Source: Clostridium sp031626875
Lineage (GTDB): Bacteria > Bacillota > Clostridia > Clostridiales > Clostridiaceae
Reading direction: 5' to 3'
Assembly (NCBI RefSeq): GCF_031626875.1
Contig: NZ_JANDMF010000020.1
Coordinates: 1-64,000 of the forward strand
DNA: 64,000 bases
Position numbers and translations under genes: made by a program. The notes below the pieces were generated by a model, which was not told the origin of the DNA, did not search any database, and saw nothing but the letters and a program-made list of their open reading frames with translations. Below are positions 17,083-26,239 of the stretch, in pieces (within the stretch, counting starts at the first letter, position 1; the number at the start of each line of letters is the position of its first letter).

Positions 17083-18798
17083 ATGTTATTTAAAAAGCAG
17101 ATTTTAAGAATCAGTTTAATTTTCGCATTGTTATTATCATTAATTTTTTGTGGATTTACAGTATGGAATCATAGTAGCAATGAAAGTACAACTCAAAACC
17201 AAATGGAACAAAGTTTCCCAGGAAATAAAATGGAAGGACAACAATCAAATGGCTCAGATGGTATAGGACAAAATCAAGTACCACCTACAGATAATCAAGG
17301 ACAAGATGGTCAAACTCCACCATCAGGTTTTGGTGGAGAAGATGGTCAAATATCAAATGATTCAACAAATAGTACAACAGATAAAAATCAAGAGACAACA
17401 GAACAAAAGGGAGAAAATAGACCATCACAAGGACAAGCCCCTAATATGAATTCTAATGGAAATCATAATAACGGAGGATTTATGCAACATGGTATGGGTG
17501 GAAATAATAACAATTCTAGTTATGGAACTTCGCTTATTATATATTCTATAATATTTTTTGGCTTAGCTATAGGAGCTTATTTTATCCTAAAATATAAAAA
17601 GATAAAGATTGATCCAAAAGATCAAAAGCTGATAATATTTAGTATTTTAGGGACAGGGTTATTTTTAAGAATTGCATTTGGATTATTGGTAGAAGGATAT
17701 TCTACAGATCTTAATTTCTTTAGAACTTGGGCAAATAGTGCAGCAAATAGTTTATCTAATTTCTATTCAGGATCTAGGGCTGATTATCCACCATTTTATA
17801 TTTATATTTTGTTTTTTGTAGGTAAGATTATAAATATTTCTAGTTTAAGTGCTTATAGTACATTATTTATTAAAATTCCACCAATACTTGCAGATATTAT
17901 ATCAGCTTTTCTTCTTTACAAATTAGCTAAAAAATATATATCATCAGAAGCAAGTACAATATTAGCATTATTTTATATCTTTAATCCAGCTGTAGTTATC
18001 AATTCAACATTATGGGGACAAGTGGATTCTTTCTTTACCATGATCATATTAATTGCAGTATATTTAATGGCAGAGAAGAGACCAATACTGTCAACATTAG
18101 TATTTACAATAGGTGTGCTTATGAAGCCACAAGGTATTGTATATCTTCCAATACTTTTATTTGAAGTTGTAAGAAAAAGAGATTTAAAACTTGTTTTAAA
18201 AATGGCAGGAACAGCTTTAATTACAGTATTAGTTGTTATAATTCCTTTTTCAATAAATCAAAGTCCATTATGGATTATTAATCTTTATTCAAGCACAATA
18301 TCTGAATATCCATATGCATCTGTTAATGGATTCAACTTTTTTAGCTTAATTGGGGCTAATTACATAAAGAATTCAACAACATGGTTTATATTTAGCTATC
18401 ACACTTATGGAATGTTATTTATAGTTCTTACTACTTTATTTTCTTGGTTTATTTATGCTAAAAGAAATGATAATAATTTTGCTCCAGTAGCAGCACTAAT
18501 TCAAATAGCAGGAGTATTTACTTTTTCAGTAGGTATGCATGAAAGATATCTATTCCCAGCAGCAGCATTAGCCGTTTTAGCTTATATCTATCAAAAAGAT
18601 AAGAGGTTTTTACATCTAGCTTTTGGATTTAGTATTACAATTTTTGTTAATACTTACGCAATTCTATGTGGAAACTCATTCTTAATGAATGGGGTAAGTT
18701 ATAGTCCTTTACTTATAATAACATCACTTTTAAATGTATTATTGTTTATTTATCTTGTAAAAATAGTGTGGGATAAGAGAAAAGTAATGGCGAATTAA
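17083..18798 (+). CDS. Gpi18-like GT-C mannosyltransferase family protein
   Basis: 571 residues. A signal-anchor helix (about 9-28) is followed by an extracytoplasmic, low-complexity Gln/Gly/Asn/Pro-rich segment (about 30-145). About 10 membrane helices follow, with the GT-C type loop TDLNFFRTWA (acidic catalytic candidate) and ADYPPFYIY, plus WGQVDS and KPQGIVYLP, typical of COG5542 Gpi18-like enzymes. Such enzymes use polyprenyl-phosphate sugars outside the membrane. It stands alone after the two-component system, under promoter copy A. The low-complexity segment resembles those of the GT39 proteins downstream. Confidence 0.8.
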   Translation: MLFKKQILRISLIFALLLSLIFCGFTVWNHSSNESTTQNQMEQSFPGNKMEGQQSNGSDGIGQNQVPPTDNQGQDGQTPPSGFGGEDGQISNDSTNSTTDKNQETTEQKGENRPSQGQAPNMNSNGNHNNGGFMQHGMGGNNNNSSYGTSLIIYSIIFFGLAIGAYFILKYKKIKIDPKDQKLIIFSILGTGLFLRIAFGLLVEGYSTDLNFFRTWANSAANSLSNFYSGSRADYPPFYIYILFFVGKIINISSLSAYSTLFIKIPPILADIISAFLLYKLAKKYISSEASTILALFYIFNPAVVINSTLWGQVDSFFTMIILIAVYLMAEKRPILSTLVFTIGVLMKPQGIVYLPILLFEVVRKRDLKLVLKMAGTALITVLVVIIPFSINQSPLWIINLYSSTISEYPYASVNGFNFFSLIGANYIKNSTTWFIFSYHTYGMLFIVLTTLFSWFIYAKRNDNNFAPVAALIQIAGVFTFSVGMHERYLFPAAALAVLAYIYQKDKRFLHLAFGFSITIFVNTYAILCGNSFLMNGVSYSPLLIITSLLNVLLFIYLVKIVWDKRKVMAN

Positions 18799-18806
18799 AG
18801 AAGTTT

Positions 18807-18861
18807 TCCCATAAAGTTCACACATTTTTTCGATATTGCTACAACAATTGATGGTTATAAT
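18807..18861 (+). promoter_or_regulatory. shared regulon promoter, copy B
   Basis: TCCCATAAAGT (18807-18817) and TCACACATTTT (18818-18828), then TCGATA (18830-18835), 20 bases, TATAAT (18856-18861). It precedes the GT2-gtrA operon. Confidence 0.75.
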
Positions 18862-18928
18862 TAGCAATATAGAGTTAGAGATTAGCTGTGGGTAGGCTGT
18901 ATAAATAATATGAACGGAGTGATAGATA

Positions 18929-19897
18929 ATGAAAAATGAAGTAATTTATTCAGTTATAGTCCCTTTATATAATGAGGAATTAGTAATTAGAGAATCACAC
19001 AGAAGATTAACAGAGGTTATGGAATCAACAGAAGAAGAGTATGAAATTATATTTGTAAATGATGGAAGCAAAGATAGAACAAAAGATATAGTTGAAGATC
19101 TTTGTGAGAAAGATAGCTATATAAAACTAGTGAATTTTTCAAGAAACTTTGGACATCAACCAGCTATAACAGCAGGTATGGAGGTTGCAGTTGGAAAGGC
19201 AGTAATAGTGATTGATGCAGATCTTCAGGATCCACCAGAAGTTATGTTAGACATGATTAAAAAGTGGAAAGAAGGATATGATGTAGTATATGGAAAAAGA
19301 GCAAAAAGAGAAGGTGAAACTTTCTTTAAAAAGTTCACTGCAAAAAGTTATTATAGGCTTTTAAAGAGTATGACTACAGTTGAAATACCAGTAGATACTG
19401 GAGATTTTAGACTTATAGATAGAAGAGTATGTGATGCATTGAATTCTTTACCAGAAAAAAATAGATTTGTAAGAGGGCTTGTTAGTTGGCTTGGATTTAA
19501 ACAAACTTCTGTAGAGTTTGTAAGGCAAGAAAGGTTTGCAGGAGAGACAAAATATCCATTAAAGAAAATGTTGAAGCTGGCATTTGATGGTATAACATCA
19601 TTTTCATTTAAACCACTTATGATAGCTAATTACTTAGGTGCTTTAGCATTATTTTTAGGAGTTATATTGTTTATTGGAAATATAATCAATGACCTAATAA
19701 AAAATATCAATATATTAAATATAAGTTTTATATTAGCAATTAACTTAATCATGTTTGGATTTATATTTATATGTATTGGAGTAATGGGACAATATATTGG
19801 TAGAATTTTTGATGAAAGTAAGAATAGACCTCTTTATGTAATAGATAATATTGTAAACAAGAAGGAGGTTGAAAAGCCTTATGAAGTTAGAAACTAA
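18929..19897 (+). CDS. GT2 polyprenyl-phosphate glycosyltransferase, copy 1
   Basis: 322-residue DPM1/GtrB/CsbB-type enzyme. The GT-A domain begins SVIVPLYNEE, has FVNDGSKD and the catalytic/metal motif VIDADLQDPPEV, and continues with the SRNFGHQPAITAGM acceptor region. Two C-terminal membrane helices (about 235-300) match the family. Known role of homologues: transfer of a sugar from a nucleotide to undecaprenyl phosphate on the inner face. It is followed by gtrA with a 17-base overlap. A highly similar second copy is at 22846, nearly identical through residues 85-230. Confidence 0.9.
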   Translation: MKNEVIYSVIVPLYNEELVIRESHRRLTEVMESTEEEYEIIFVNDGSKDRTKDIVEDLCEKDSYIKLVNFSRNFGHQPAITAGMEVAVGKAVIVIDADLQDPPEVMLDMIKKWKEGYDVVYGKRAKREGETFFKKFTAKSYYRLLKSMTTVEIPVDTGDFRLIDRRVCDALNSLPEKNRFVRGLVSWLGFKQTSVEFVRQERFAGETKYPLKKMLKLAFDGITSFSFKPLMIANYLGALALFLGVILFIGNIINDLIKNINILNISFILAINLIMFGFIFICIGVMGQYIGRIFDESKNRPLYVIDNIVNKKEVEKPYEVRN

Positions 19898-20297
19898 GGT
19901 TAAGGGATTATTTTATGATCAATTTAGGCATATAAGTAAGTTTTCAGTTATAGGAGTTGTTAATACTCTAATTGATTTTTTAGTATTTACAATTTGTAAT
20001 GGAGTTTTAGGTGTAAATTATATTTTAAGCCAAGTTCTAGGATATAGCTTTGGTGTAGCAAATAGCTTTATTTTTAATAAAAAATGGACATTTAATGATC
20101 AAAAGTCTGAGAAGAAGACACTTCATGAACTTACACAATTTGTTGTAGTTAATTTAATATCATTAATAGCAACCATGATAATTATGAAGCTTCTAGTTAC
20201 CAATTTAAGTTTAAATGTATATGTTTCTAAAATATTAGTCACCTTAGTAGCACAAGTGATAAATTTTGTGGCATATAAACTATGGGTATTTAAATAA
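19881..20297 (+). CDS. gtrA: GtrA-like flippase family protein
   Basis: 138 residues with four membrane helices and the GtrA signature FSVIGVVNTLIDFLVF, SFGVANSFIFNKKWTF and FVAYKLWVF. Family knowledge: proposed flippase for polyprenyl-phosphate sugars made by the adjacent GT2. The open frame extends to a TTG at 19869, but AGGAGG at 19863-19868 is too close for that codon, so ATG 19881 is preferred. Only one gtrA is present for two GT2/GT39 pairs, so it may serve both. Confidence 0.88.
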   Translation: MKLETKVKGLFYDQFRHISKFSVIGVVNTLIDFLVFTICNGVLGVNYILSQVLGYSFGVANSFIFNKKWTFNDQKSEKKTLHELTQFVVVNLISLIATMIIMKLLVTNLSLNVYVSKILVTLVAQVINFVAYKLWVFK

Positions 20298-20312
20298 AAG
20301 ATAGTAAAGAGA

Positions 20313-20356
20313 AAAAATAGCAGGGTTAACATTTTTGTTAATTCTGCTATTTTTTT
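20313..20356 (+). terminator. rho-independent terminator after gtrA
   Basis: The stem 20313-20331 pairs with 20336-20354 (core AATAGCAG...CTGCTATT) around TTTT, followed by T residues. It is nearly the same as the terminator at 22687, and both lie just before a regulon promoter. Confidence 0.9.
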
Positions 20357-20357
20357 A

Positions 20358-20412
20358 TCACATATTGTTCACATAATCTTTTGACATTGATACTACAATT
20401 GGTTTATATAAT
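20358..20412 (+). promoter_or_regulatory. shared regulon promoter, copy C
   Basis: TCACATATTGT (20358-20368) and TCACATAATCT (20369-20379), TTGACA (20381-20386), 20 bases, TATAAT (20407-20412). It precedes the first GT39 gene; the leader to the start codon is about 105 bases. Confidence 0.78.
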
Positions 20413-20524
20413 CAATATTATAAGTAAGAAAGTTGATTGAATTTTTTTGAAATTAAATAAACTTAATAATTTTAGTATGTAAATGTAGGGATTTGGAGAT
20501 AAGGTAGTTAGGAGGAAATAAAAG

Positions 20525-22684
20525 ATGGAAAAATTAAAGGATTTTAAATTTATAAAAGAAAAAGTAATTTTAGGATTAATAATATTATTATCTTGTATTT
20601 TAAATTTTGGAAATTTAAGTGTTGAAGGATATGCAAATTCATATTATGCTGCTGGAGTAAAAAGTATGACCATGAGCTTAAAGAACTTTTTCTTTGTGTC
20701 ATTTGATCCAGCTAGTTTTGTAACTATTGATAAGCCGCCTTTAGGGTTTATGATACAGGCTATTTCAGCAAAAATATTTGGATATAGTGGGTGGAGTATA
20801 ATTTTACCACAAGCTCTTGCAGGAGTAATTTCAGTTGGTGTTATGTATTACTTAGTTAAAAGATCTTTTGGAACTACAGCTGGGTTAATTTCAGCATTTG
20901 TACTTGCAGTAACACCAGTTTTTGTTGCAGATAGTAGAAATAATACTTGTGATAATTTGCTTGTACTAGCATTATTATTAGCATGTATAGCTTTATTTAA
21001 AGCAGCTGAAAAAGGGAAGTTATCATATCTTATATTAAGTTTAGTTATTGTTGGTATTGGATTTAACATAAAAATGCTTCAAGCATATATGGTAGCGCCA
21101 GCTATATATTTAACATATTTAATATCAAAAACAGTAACAGTTAGAAAAAGAATTCTACACTTAATTGTGTCAACAGTTGTTTTAATAGCTGTATCTTTTG
21201 CTTGGGCTTTTATTGTGGATTTGGTTCCAGCTATAGATAGGCCATTTGTAGGAAGTAGTACGAATAATACTGAAATGGAACTTATACTTGGGCATAATGG
21301 GTTAGAAAGATTAGGACTTAGTGAATCCTCAATGGGTGGACCAAGAGGCAGTAGAACCTCAGGCAAAGATGGAAATAAGAACGGTGAAATGATGCAAGGA
21401 CAAGGAAGACCTCAAGGTGGAAATGGGAATATGCAATCACCTCCAGATCAAGATGGAAATAATGAACAAATGCAAGGGGGACCTAATGGAGGCCAAGGTG
21501 GGCAAATGCAAGGATTTCCAGATGGGCAAGATAGACAAGGAAAACAAGGTGGGAAAGGTATGGGAGGAATGTTTGGAGGAAGTGAACCTGCCAGCTTAGC
21601 AAGACTTTTCTCTAATAATAGTTTATCTGATCAAGTAATTTGGTTATTCCCAATAGCTTTTATTGGATTTATAGCAGCGGCTATTCAAGAAAAGTTAAAA
21701 TTCCCAATAGATAATAGAAGAAAACAATCATTAATATTATGGTTTACATGGTTAAGTCCTGTGTTTATATATTTCAGCTTTACAACAGGAACATTCCATC
21801 CTTATTATTTAACGATGCTTGCAGCGCCAATAGCAGCATTATCTGGAATTGGAATAGTTTCTATGTGGAATTTATATAAAGAAGGTGGAAGGAAATCATG
21901 GTTTTTACCAGGAGCACTTCTTGTAACTGGAGGAACACAAGCATTATTACTTTCTTATTATTATAGTACTGTAAATCTTGCAAAAATTCTTATGATAGTA
22001 GTTGCAGTATTTGGAATTACATCTTCTATAGCACTTGGTGTATTAAATTTAATTAAAAATGCAGATATTAAGATTAAAAGAGTTTTAATTACTACTGCAT
22101 TAATAGGAATTTTTATTTCACCAACAATATGTTCAGGAACTGTACTTTTCAAAGAAAATAGTGGAGGAAGTATGCCATCAGCTGGATTAAGTACTTTATC
22201 TGAGCAAGGACAAATGGGGGGGCCTGGAATGGGTGGTGACTCTGCTAAATCAGATAGTAGTTCTAAGTTAATAGAGTTTTTACAAAAGAACAAGACAAAT
22301 GAAAAATACATTCTTGTAACAGCCTCATGTAATGATGCAGCAGATATAATAATTAAGTCAGGTGAATCAGTAATGGCTCTTGGAGGATTTTCAGGAAGTG
22401 ATAAAATAATTACTTTAGATGAGTTTAAAGCGTTAGCTAAAAATGGTGAAGTTAGATATGTAATGACTGGTGGAATGGGCGGAGGCTCAAGTGATATTAT
22501 GAATTGGGTACAGGAAGTTGGAACCTTGGTAGATAGTAGTGAATGGAGCGATGCTTCAGACAGTTCAAATGTTGAAACAGAGAGCAAAGATAAGGAGTAC
22601 TCAAATCAAAAGCAAATGGGACATGGGTTTGGAATGAGTGGAAGCATTTATGATTTAAAATCTTATACAGACAGTCAAAATTAA
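20525..22684 (+). CDS. GT39 family glycosyltransferase (ArnT/YkcB-like), copy 1
   Basis: 719-residue GT-C membrane enzyme. The first periplasmic loop has YYAAGVKSM and FFVSFDPASFVTIDKPPLG, in which Asp residues resemble the PMT/ArnT catalytic loop. About 12 helices follow. A long extracytoplasmic insertion at about residues 262-357 is Gly/Gln/Met-rich, and a soluble C-terminal domain (about 550-719) includes ILVTASCNDAADIIIKSGE. Homologues (YkcB/YkoS class) transfer polyprenyl-phosphate sugars to surface polymers. It works plausibly with the GT2 and GtrA upstream as a three-component glycosylation system; the sugar and acceptor are unknown. Confidence 0.87.
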   Translation: MEKLKDFKFIKEKVILGLIILLSCILNFGNLSVEGYANSYYAAGVKSMTMSLKNFFFVSFDPASFVTIDKPPLGFMIQAISAKIFGYSGWSIILPQALAGVISVGVMYYLVKRSFGTTAGLISAFVLAVTPVFVADSRNNTCDNLLVLALLLACIALFKAAEKGKLSYLILSLVIVGIGFNIKMLQAYMVAPAIYLTYLISKTVTVRKRILHLIVSTVVLIAVSFAWAFIVDLVPAIDRPFVGSSTNNTEMELILGHNGLERLGLSESSMGGPRGSRTSGKDGNKNGEMMQGQGRPQGGNGNMQSPPDQDGNNEQMQGGPNGGQGGQMQGFPDGQDRQGKQGGKGMGGMFGGSEPASLARLFSNNSLSDQVIWLFPIAFIGFIAAAIQEKLKFPIDNRRKQSLILWFTWLSPVFIYFSFTTGTFHPYYLTMLAAPIAALSGIGIVSMWNLYKEGGRKSWFLPGALLVTGGTQALLLSYYYSTVNLAKILMIVVAVFGITSSIALGVLNLIKNADIKIKRVLITTALIGIFISPTICSGTVLFKENSGGSMPSAGLSTLSEQGQMGGPGMGGDSAKSDSSSKLIEFLQKNKTNEKYILVTASCNDAADIIIKSGESVMALGGFSGSDKIITLDEFKALAKNGEVRYVMTGGMGGGSSDIMNWVQEVGTLVDSSEWSDASDSSNVETESKDKEYSNQKQMGHGFGMSGSIYDLKSYTDSQN

Positions 22685-22686
22685 GG

Positions 22687-22726
22687 AAATAGCAGAGTTA
22701 ACAATAGTGTTGACTCTGCTATTTTC
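22687..22726 (+). terminator. rho-independent terminator after GT39 copy 1
   Basis: A 17-bp stem (22687-22703 with 22708-22724; AAATAGCAGAGTTAACA, one G-U pair), loop ATAG, then T residues. It is a near copy of the terminator at 20313. Confidence 0.88.
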
Positions 22727-22729
22727 TTA

Positions 22730-22784
22730 TCACACAAAGTTCACATACTTTTTTGATATTAGCACAACAATTCCTATATATAAT
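22730..22784 (+). promoter_or_regulatory. shared regulon promoter, copy D
   Basis: TCACACAAAGT (22730-22740) and TCACATACTTT (22741-22751), TTGATA (22753-22758), 20 bases, TATAAT (22779-22784). It drives the second GT2-GT39 pair and possibly galU. Confidence 0.78.
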
Positions 22785-22845
22785 TTAAAACATAGAAAGG
22801 CAAGTTAAGTTAAAGTAACTTGTATGGAGAAATGAGGGAATGTAT

Positions 22846-23814
22846 ATGAAAAGAGAAATAATGTATTCAATTGTAGTACCTCTATTTAATGAGGAATTAG
22901 TGATAAATGAAAGCTACAGAAGATTAAAAGAAGTTATGGATACAACAAAAGAAACTTATGAAATTGTATTTGTAAATGACGGAAGTAAGGATAAAACAAA
23001 AGAATTAACTGAAAACATATGTAAGAATGATGGCAACATAAAACTTATTAATTTTTCAAGAAACTTTGGACATCAGCCTGCAATAACAGCAGGGATGGAA
23101 ATAGCAAAAGGAAATGCAGTTATTGTAATAGATGCGGATCTTCAAGATCCACCAGAAGTTATGTTAGATATGATTAAAAAGTGGAAAGAAGGATACGATG
23201 TAGTTTATGGTAAGAGAGCTAAAAGAGAAGGAGAAACATTCTTTAAAAAGGTTACTGCAAAAAGTTACTATAGACTTTTAAAAAGTATGACAACAGTTGA
23301 TATTCCTGTAGATACTGGAGATTTTAGATTGATTGATAGAAGGGTATGTGATGCTTTAAATTCTCTACCAGAAAAAAATAGATTTGTAAGAGGACTTGTA
23401 AGCTGGCTTGGATTTAAGCAAACATCAGTTGAATTTGTAAGGCAAGAAAGATTTGCAGGGGAAACTAAATACCCATTAAAGAAGATGTTAAAGTTAGCTT
23501 TTGATGGTATAACATCATTTTCATTTAAGCCAATGATGATAGCAAGTTATATTGGAGCATTATTATTAGGTATAGGAGGTATAACATTCGTTGGTACAAC
23601 AATAGACGACATAGTAAATAATATTAATATATTAAATTTAGGTTTTGTTTTATCAATTAATATAATTATGTTTGGATTTATGTTCATTTGTATTGGGGTT
23701 ATGGGGCAATATATTGGCAGAATATTTGATGAAAGTAAAAACAGACCTTTATATATAATAGATGACATTGTAAAAAAGGAAAAAGCTAAGAAACTTTGTG
23801 AAGTTAGTAAGTAA
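22846..23814 (+). CDS. GT2 polyprenyl-phosphate glycosyltransferase, copy 2
   Basis: 322 residues, the same architecture as copy 1: SIVVPLFNEE, FVNDGSKD, VIDADLQDPPEV, and two C-terminal helices. The central part of the protein is almost identical to copy 1, but the codons differ often at third positions. That indicates an older duplication kept under protein-level selection, not a recent copy. ATG 22846 is chosen over the in-frame ATG 22840 because GAGGG at 22834-22838 is correctly spaced and it aligns with the copy 1 start. No gtrA follows; GT39 copy 2 does. Confidence 0.9.
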   Translation: MKREIMYSIVVPLFNEELVINESYRRLKEVMDTTKETYEIVFVNDGSKDKTKELTENICKNDGNIKLINFSRNFGHQPAITAGMEIAKGNAVIVIDADLQDPPEVMLDMIKKWKEGYDVVYGKRAKREGETFFKKVTAKSYYRLLKSMTTVDIPVDTGDFRLIDRRVCDALNSLPEKNRFVRGLVSWLGFKQTSVEFVRQERFAGETKYPLKKMLKLAFDGITSFSFKPMMIASYIGALLLGIGGITFVGTTIDDIVNNINILNLGFVLSINIIMFGFMFICIGVMGQYIGRIFDESKNRPLYIIDDIVKKEKAKKLCEVSK

Positions 23815-23866
23815 TAAAGTTTATATAAGTTTAATTAACTAGATGGTAAAACTGGAGGTAATAATA

Positions 23867-26209
23867 ATGGAAAAATTAAAAAATATAAAACTGACGAAAG
23901 AAAGGATAATGTTAGGGGTAATTTTAATATTATCAGGAATTCTAAACTTTGGTAATTTAAGTATTCAAGGATATGCAAATCAGTATTATGCTGCTGGGGT
24001 TAAGAGCATGACAACTAGCTTGAAGAATTTTTTCTTTGTATCTTTTGATCCAACGGGATTTGTAACTATTGATAAACCACCTTTAGGGTTTATGATACAG
24101 GCTATTTCAGCTAAAATATTTGGATATAGTGGATGGAGTATAATTTTACCACAAGCTCTTGCAGGATTAATTTCAGTTGGGCTTATATATCACTTAGTTA
24201 AAAAATCCTTTGGAACTGCAGCAGGTTTAATTTCAGGATTAGCACTTGCAGTTACACCAGTTTTTGTAGCAGATAGTAAAAGTAATACTTGTGATAATTT
24301 ACTTGTTTTAGCATTACTATTAGCTTGTGTAGCTTTAACTAAAGCTGCTGAAAAAGGAAAGTTATCATATTTATTAATAAGTACAGCACTTATAGGTGTT
24401 GGATTTAATATAAAAATGCTTCAAGCGTATATGGTAGCACCGGCTATATATTTAACATACTTAATATCAAAAACAGTATCAGTAAAAAAGAGAATTTTAC
24501 ATTTAATCCTGTCAACGGTTCTTTTAGTAGTAGTATCTTTTGCTTGGGCTTTTATTGTGGATTTAGTTCCAACTACAGATAGACCATTTGTAGGAAGTAG
24601 TACTAATAATACTGAAATGGAACTTATAATTGGACATAATGGATTAGAAAGATTAGGACTTAGTTCATCTTCATCTGGAGGTCCTGGAGGACAAGGTGGA
24701 CCTAGTGGTGAAGGTGGTCAAATGCAACCACCAGGACAAGATGGAAGTAATAGTGAAATGATGCAATCTCAAAGTGGATCACAAAGTAGTGATGAAAATA
24801 TTAGTGAAATGCAAACACCACCAGATCAAGATGGAGATAATAGTCAAATGCAAGGTGGTCCTAATGGAAGCCAAGACGGTCAAGGAGGGCCAAGTGGTCA
24901 AGGAGGTCCAGGAGGAGGACAAAGTAATGGACAAATGGGAGGACAAGGAACAGCAGCCAGTATAACAAGACTTTTTACAACTAGTGGTTTATCTGATCAA
25001 ATTATATGGTTATTTCCAATAGCTTTCATTGGATTTATAGCAGCAGCCATTCAAGAAAAGTTAAAGTTGCCAATTGATAATGAAAGAAAAAAAGCATTAG
25101 TATTATGGTTTGCTTGGTTAGTTCCTGTATTTGCATATTTTAGTTTCACAACAGGATTATATCATCCATATTATCTAACAATGCTTGCTCCACCAATATC
25201 AGCATTATTTGGAATTGGAACAGTTTCCATGTGGAATTTATATAAAGAAGGTGGATGGAAAGCATGGTTTTTACCAGTAGCTTTAGCTTCAGATGGAGCA
25301 GTTGAAGTGCTATTGCTTTCAAGTTATTCTAACTCTATAAATCTTGCTAAGATATTAATAATATTAGTTGCAATATTATGCTTTGGATCTGCTATAGTAT
25401 TTGCTATCTTGAACTTAATTAAGAAAGAAGCAATAAAACTTAAAAGAGTGTTAGCTGCTGTAGCATTAATAGGATTATTAATTGCACCAACAGTAAGTTC
25501 TGGTACTACATTATTCTACACTGAAAGTGGAACTTTCCCATCAGCTGGATTTAGCTTAATGTCTGGAGAAGGACAAGGAGGACCTGGTATGGGTGGCAGT
25601 TCTTCTGATAGTTCAAGTAGTTCAAAACTAATAGACTTTTTATTAAAGAATAAAACAAATGAAAAATATATTCTTGTAACATCTTCAACTAATGGTAATG
25701 CATCAGAGATAATAATAAAAACAGATGAATCTGTAATGGCTCTTGGAGGATTCTTTGGAACAGACAAGGTAATTACTTTAGATGAATTTAAAGAGTTGGC
25801 TAAAAATGGTGAGATTAGATATGTAATGACTGGCGGACAAGGTGGAGGCTCAAGCGATATTATGAATTGGGTTAAGGAAGTTGGAACATTAGTAGATAGC
25901 AGTGAGTGGAGTGATTCTTCAAGCGATTCCGATAATCAAGAAAAAAATCAAATGAATGGAAATAAAGAGGAATCTACACAAAGTAATAAAACTTCTAATT
26001 CAAAGAGTTCAAATGAGAAAGCTTCAAAACAAAATAGTGCTAATAGAAACTCAAATAGTGGAAATAAATCAAATTCAACACAAAATAGTGAGACAGAAAA
26101 TGAAATGAGCAAAGACGGAGAAAACTCAGCTCAAGGTGGCCAAGGGTTTGGTGGTATGGATAGTGGAAGCCTTTATGATTTAAAAGCTTATACTGATAGC
26201 CAAAAATAA
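23867..26209 (+). CDS. GT39 family glycosyltransferase (ArnT/YkcB-like), copy 2
   Basis: 780 residues, collinear with copy 1 in the membrane domain (YYAAGVKSM, FVTIDKPPLG). The extracytoplasmic insertion (about residues 265-365) is longer and even more Gly/Gln/Ser-rich. A second addition near the C-terminus (about 690-765) is Asn/Ser/Lys-rich. The membrane and ligand-like segments (ETYVTAPAIYLTYL-type regions, NMDWVKEVGTLVDSSEW-type region) remain conserved between copies. The frame is open from 23843, but GGAGGT at 23854-23859 selects ATG 23867. It forms an operon with GT2 copy 2; galU begins 30 bp downstream. Confidence 0.86.
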   Translation: MEKLKNIKLTKERIMLGVILILSGILNFGNLSIQGYANQYYAAGVKSMTTSLKNFFFVSFDPTGFVTIDKPPLGFMIQAISAKIFGYSGWSIILPQALAGLISVGLIYHLVKKSFGTAAGLISGLALAVTPVFVADSKSNTCDNLLVLALLLACVALTKAAEKGKLSYLLISTALIGVGFNIKMLQAYMVAPAIYLTYLISKTVSVKKRILHLILSTVLLVVVSFAWAFIVDLVPTTDRPFVGSSTNNTEMELIIGHNGLERLGLSSSSSGGPGGQGGPSGEGGQMQPPGQDGSNSEMMQSQSGSQSSDENISEMQTPPDQDGDNSQMQGGPNGSQDGQGGPSGQGGPGGGQSNGQMGGQGTAASITRLFTTSGLSDQIIWLFPIAFIGFIAAAIQEKLKLPIDNERKKALVLWFAWLVPVFAYFSFTTGLYHPYYLTMLAPPISALFGIGTVSMWNLYKEGGWKAWFLPVALASDGAVEVLLLSSYSNSINLAKILIILVAILCFGSAIVFAILNLIKKEAIKLKRVLAAVALIGLLIAPTVSSGTTLFYTESGTFPSAGFSLMSGEGQGGPGMGGSSSDSSSSSKLIDFLLKNKTNEKYILVTSSTNGNASEIIIKTDESVMALGGFFGTDKVITLDEFKELAKNGEIRYVMTGGQGGGSSDIMNWVKEVGTLVDSSEWSDSSSDSDNQEKNQMNGNKEESTQSNKTSNSKSSNEKASKQNSANRNSNSGNKSNSTQNSETENEMSKDGENSAQGGQGFGGMDSGSLYDLKAYTDSQK

Positions 26210-26239
26210 AAGTACAAATAAGAAGGGATTGAATTAAGT

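Noticed and set aside
21961..22587. 208-codon minus-strand ORF opposite GT39 copy 1
   Set aside because: It is a shadow of the strongly supported plus-strand gene, with no ribosome site and no recognisable protein features.
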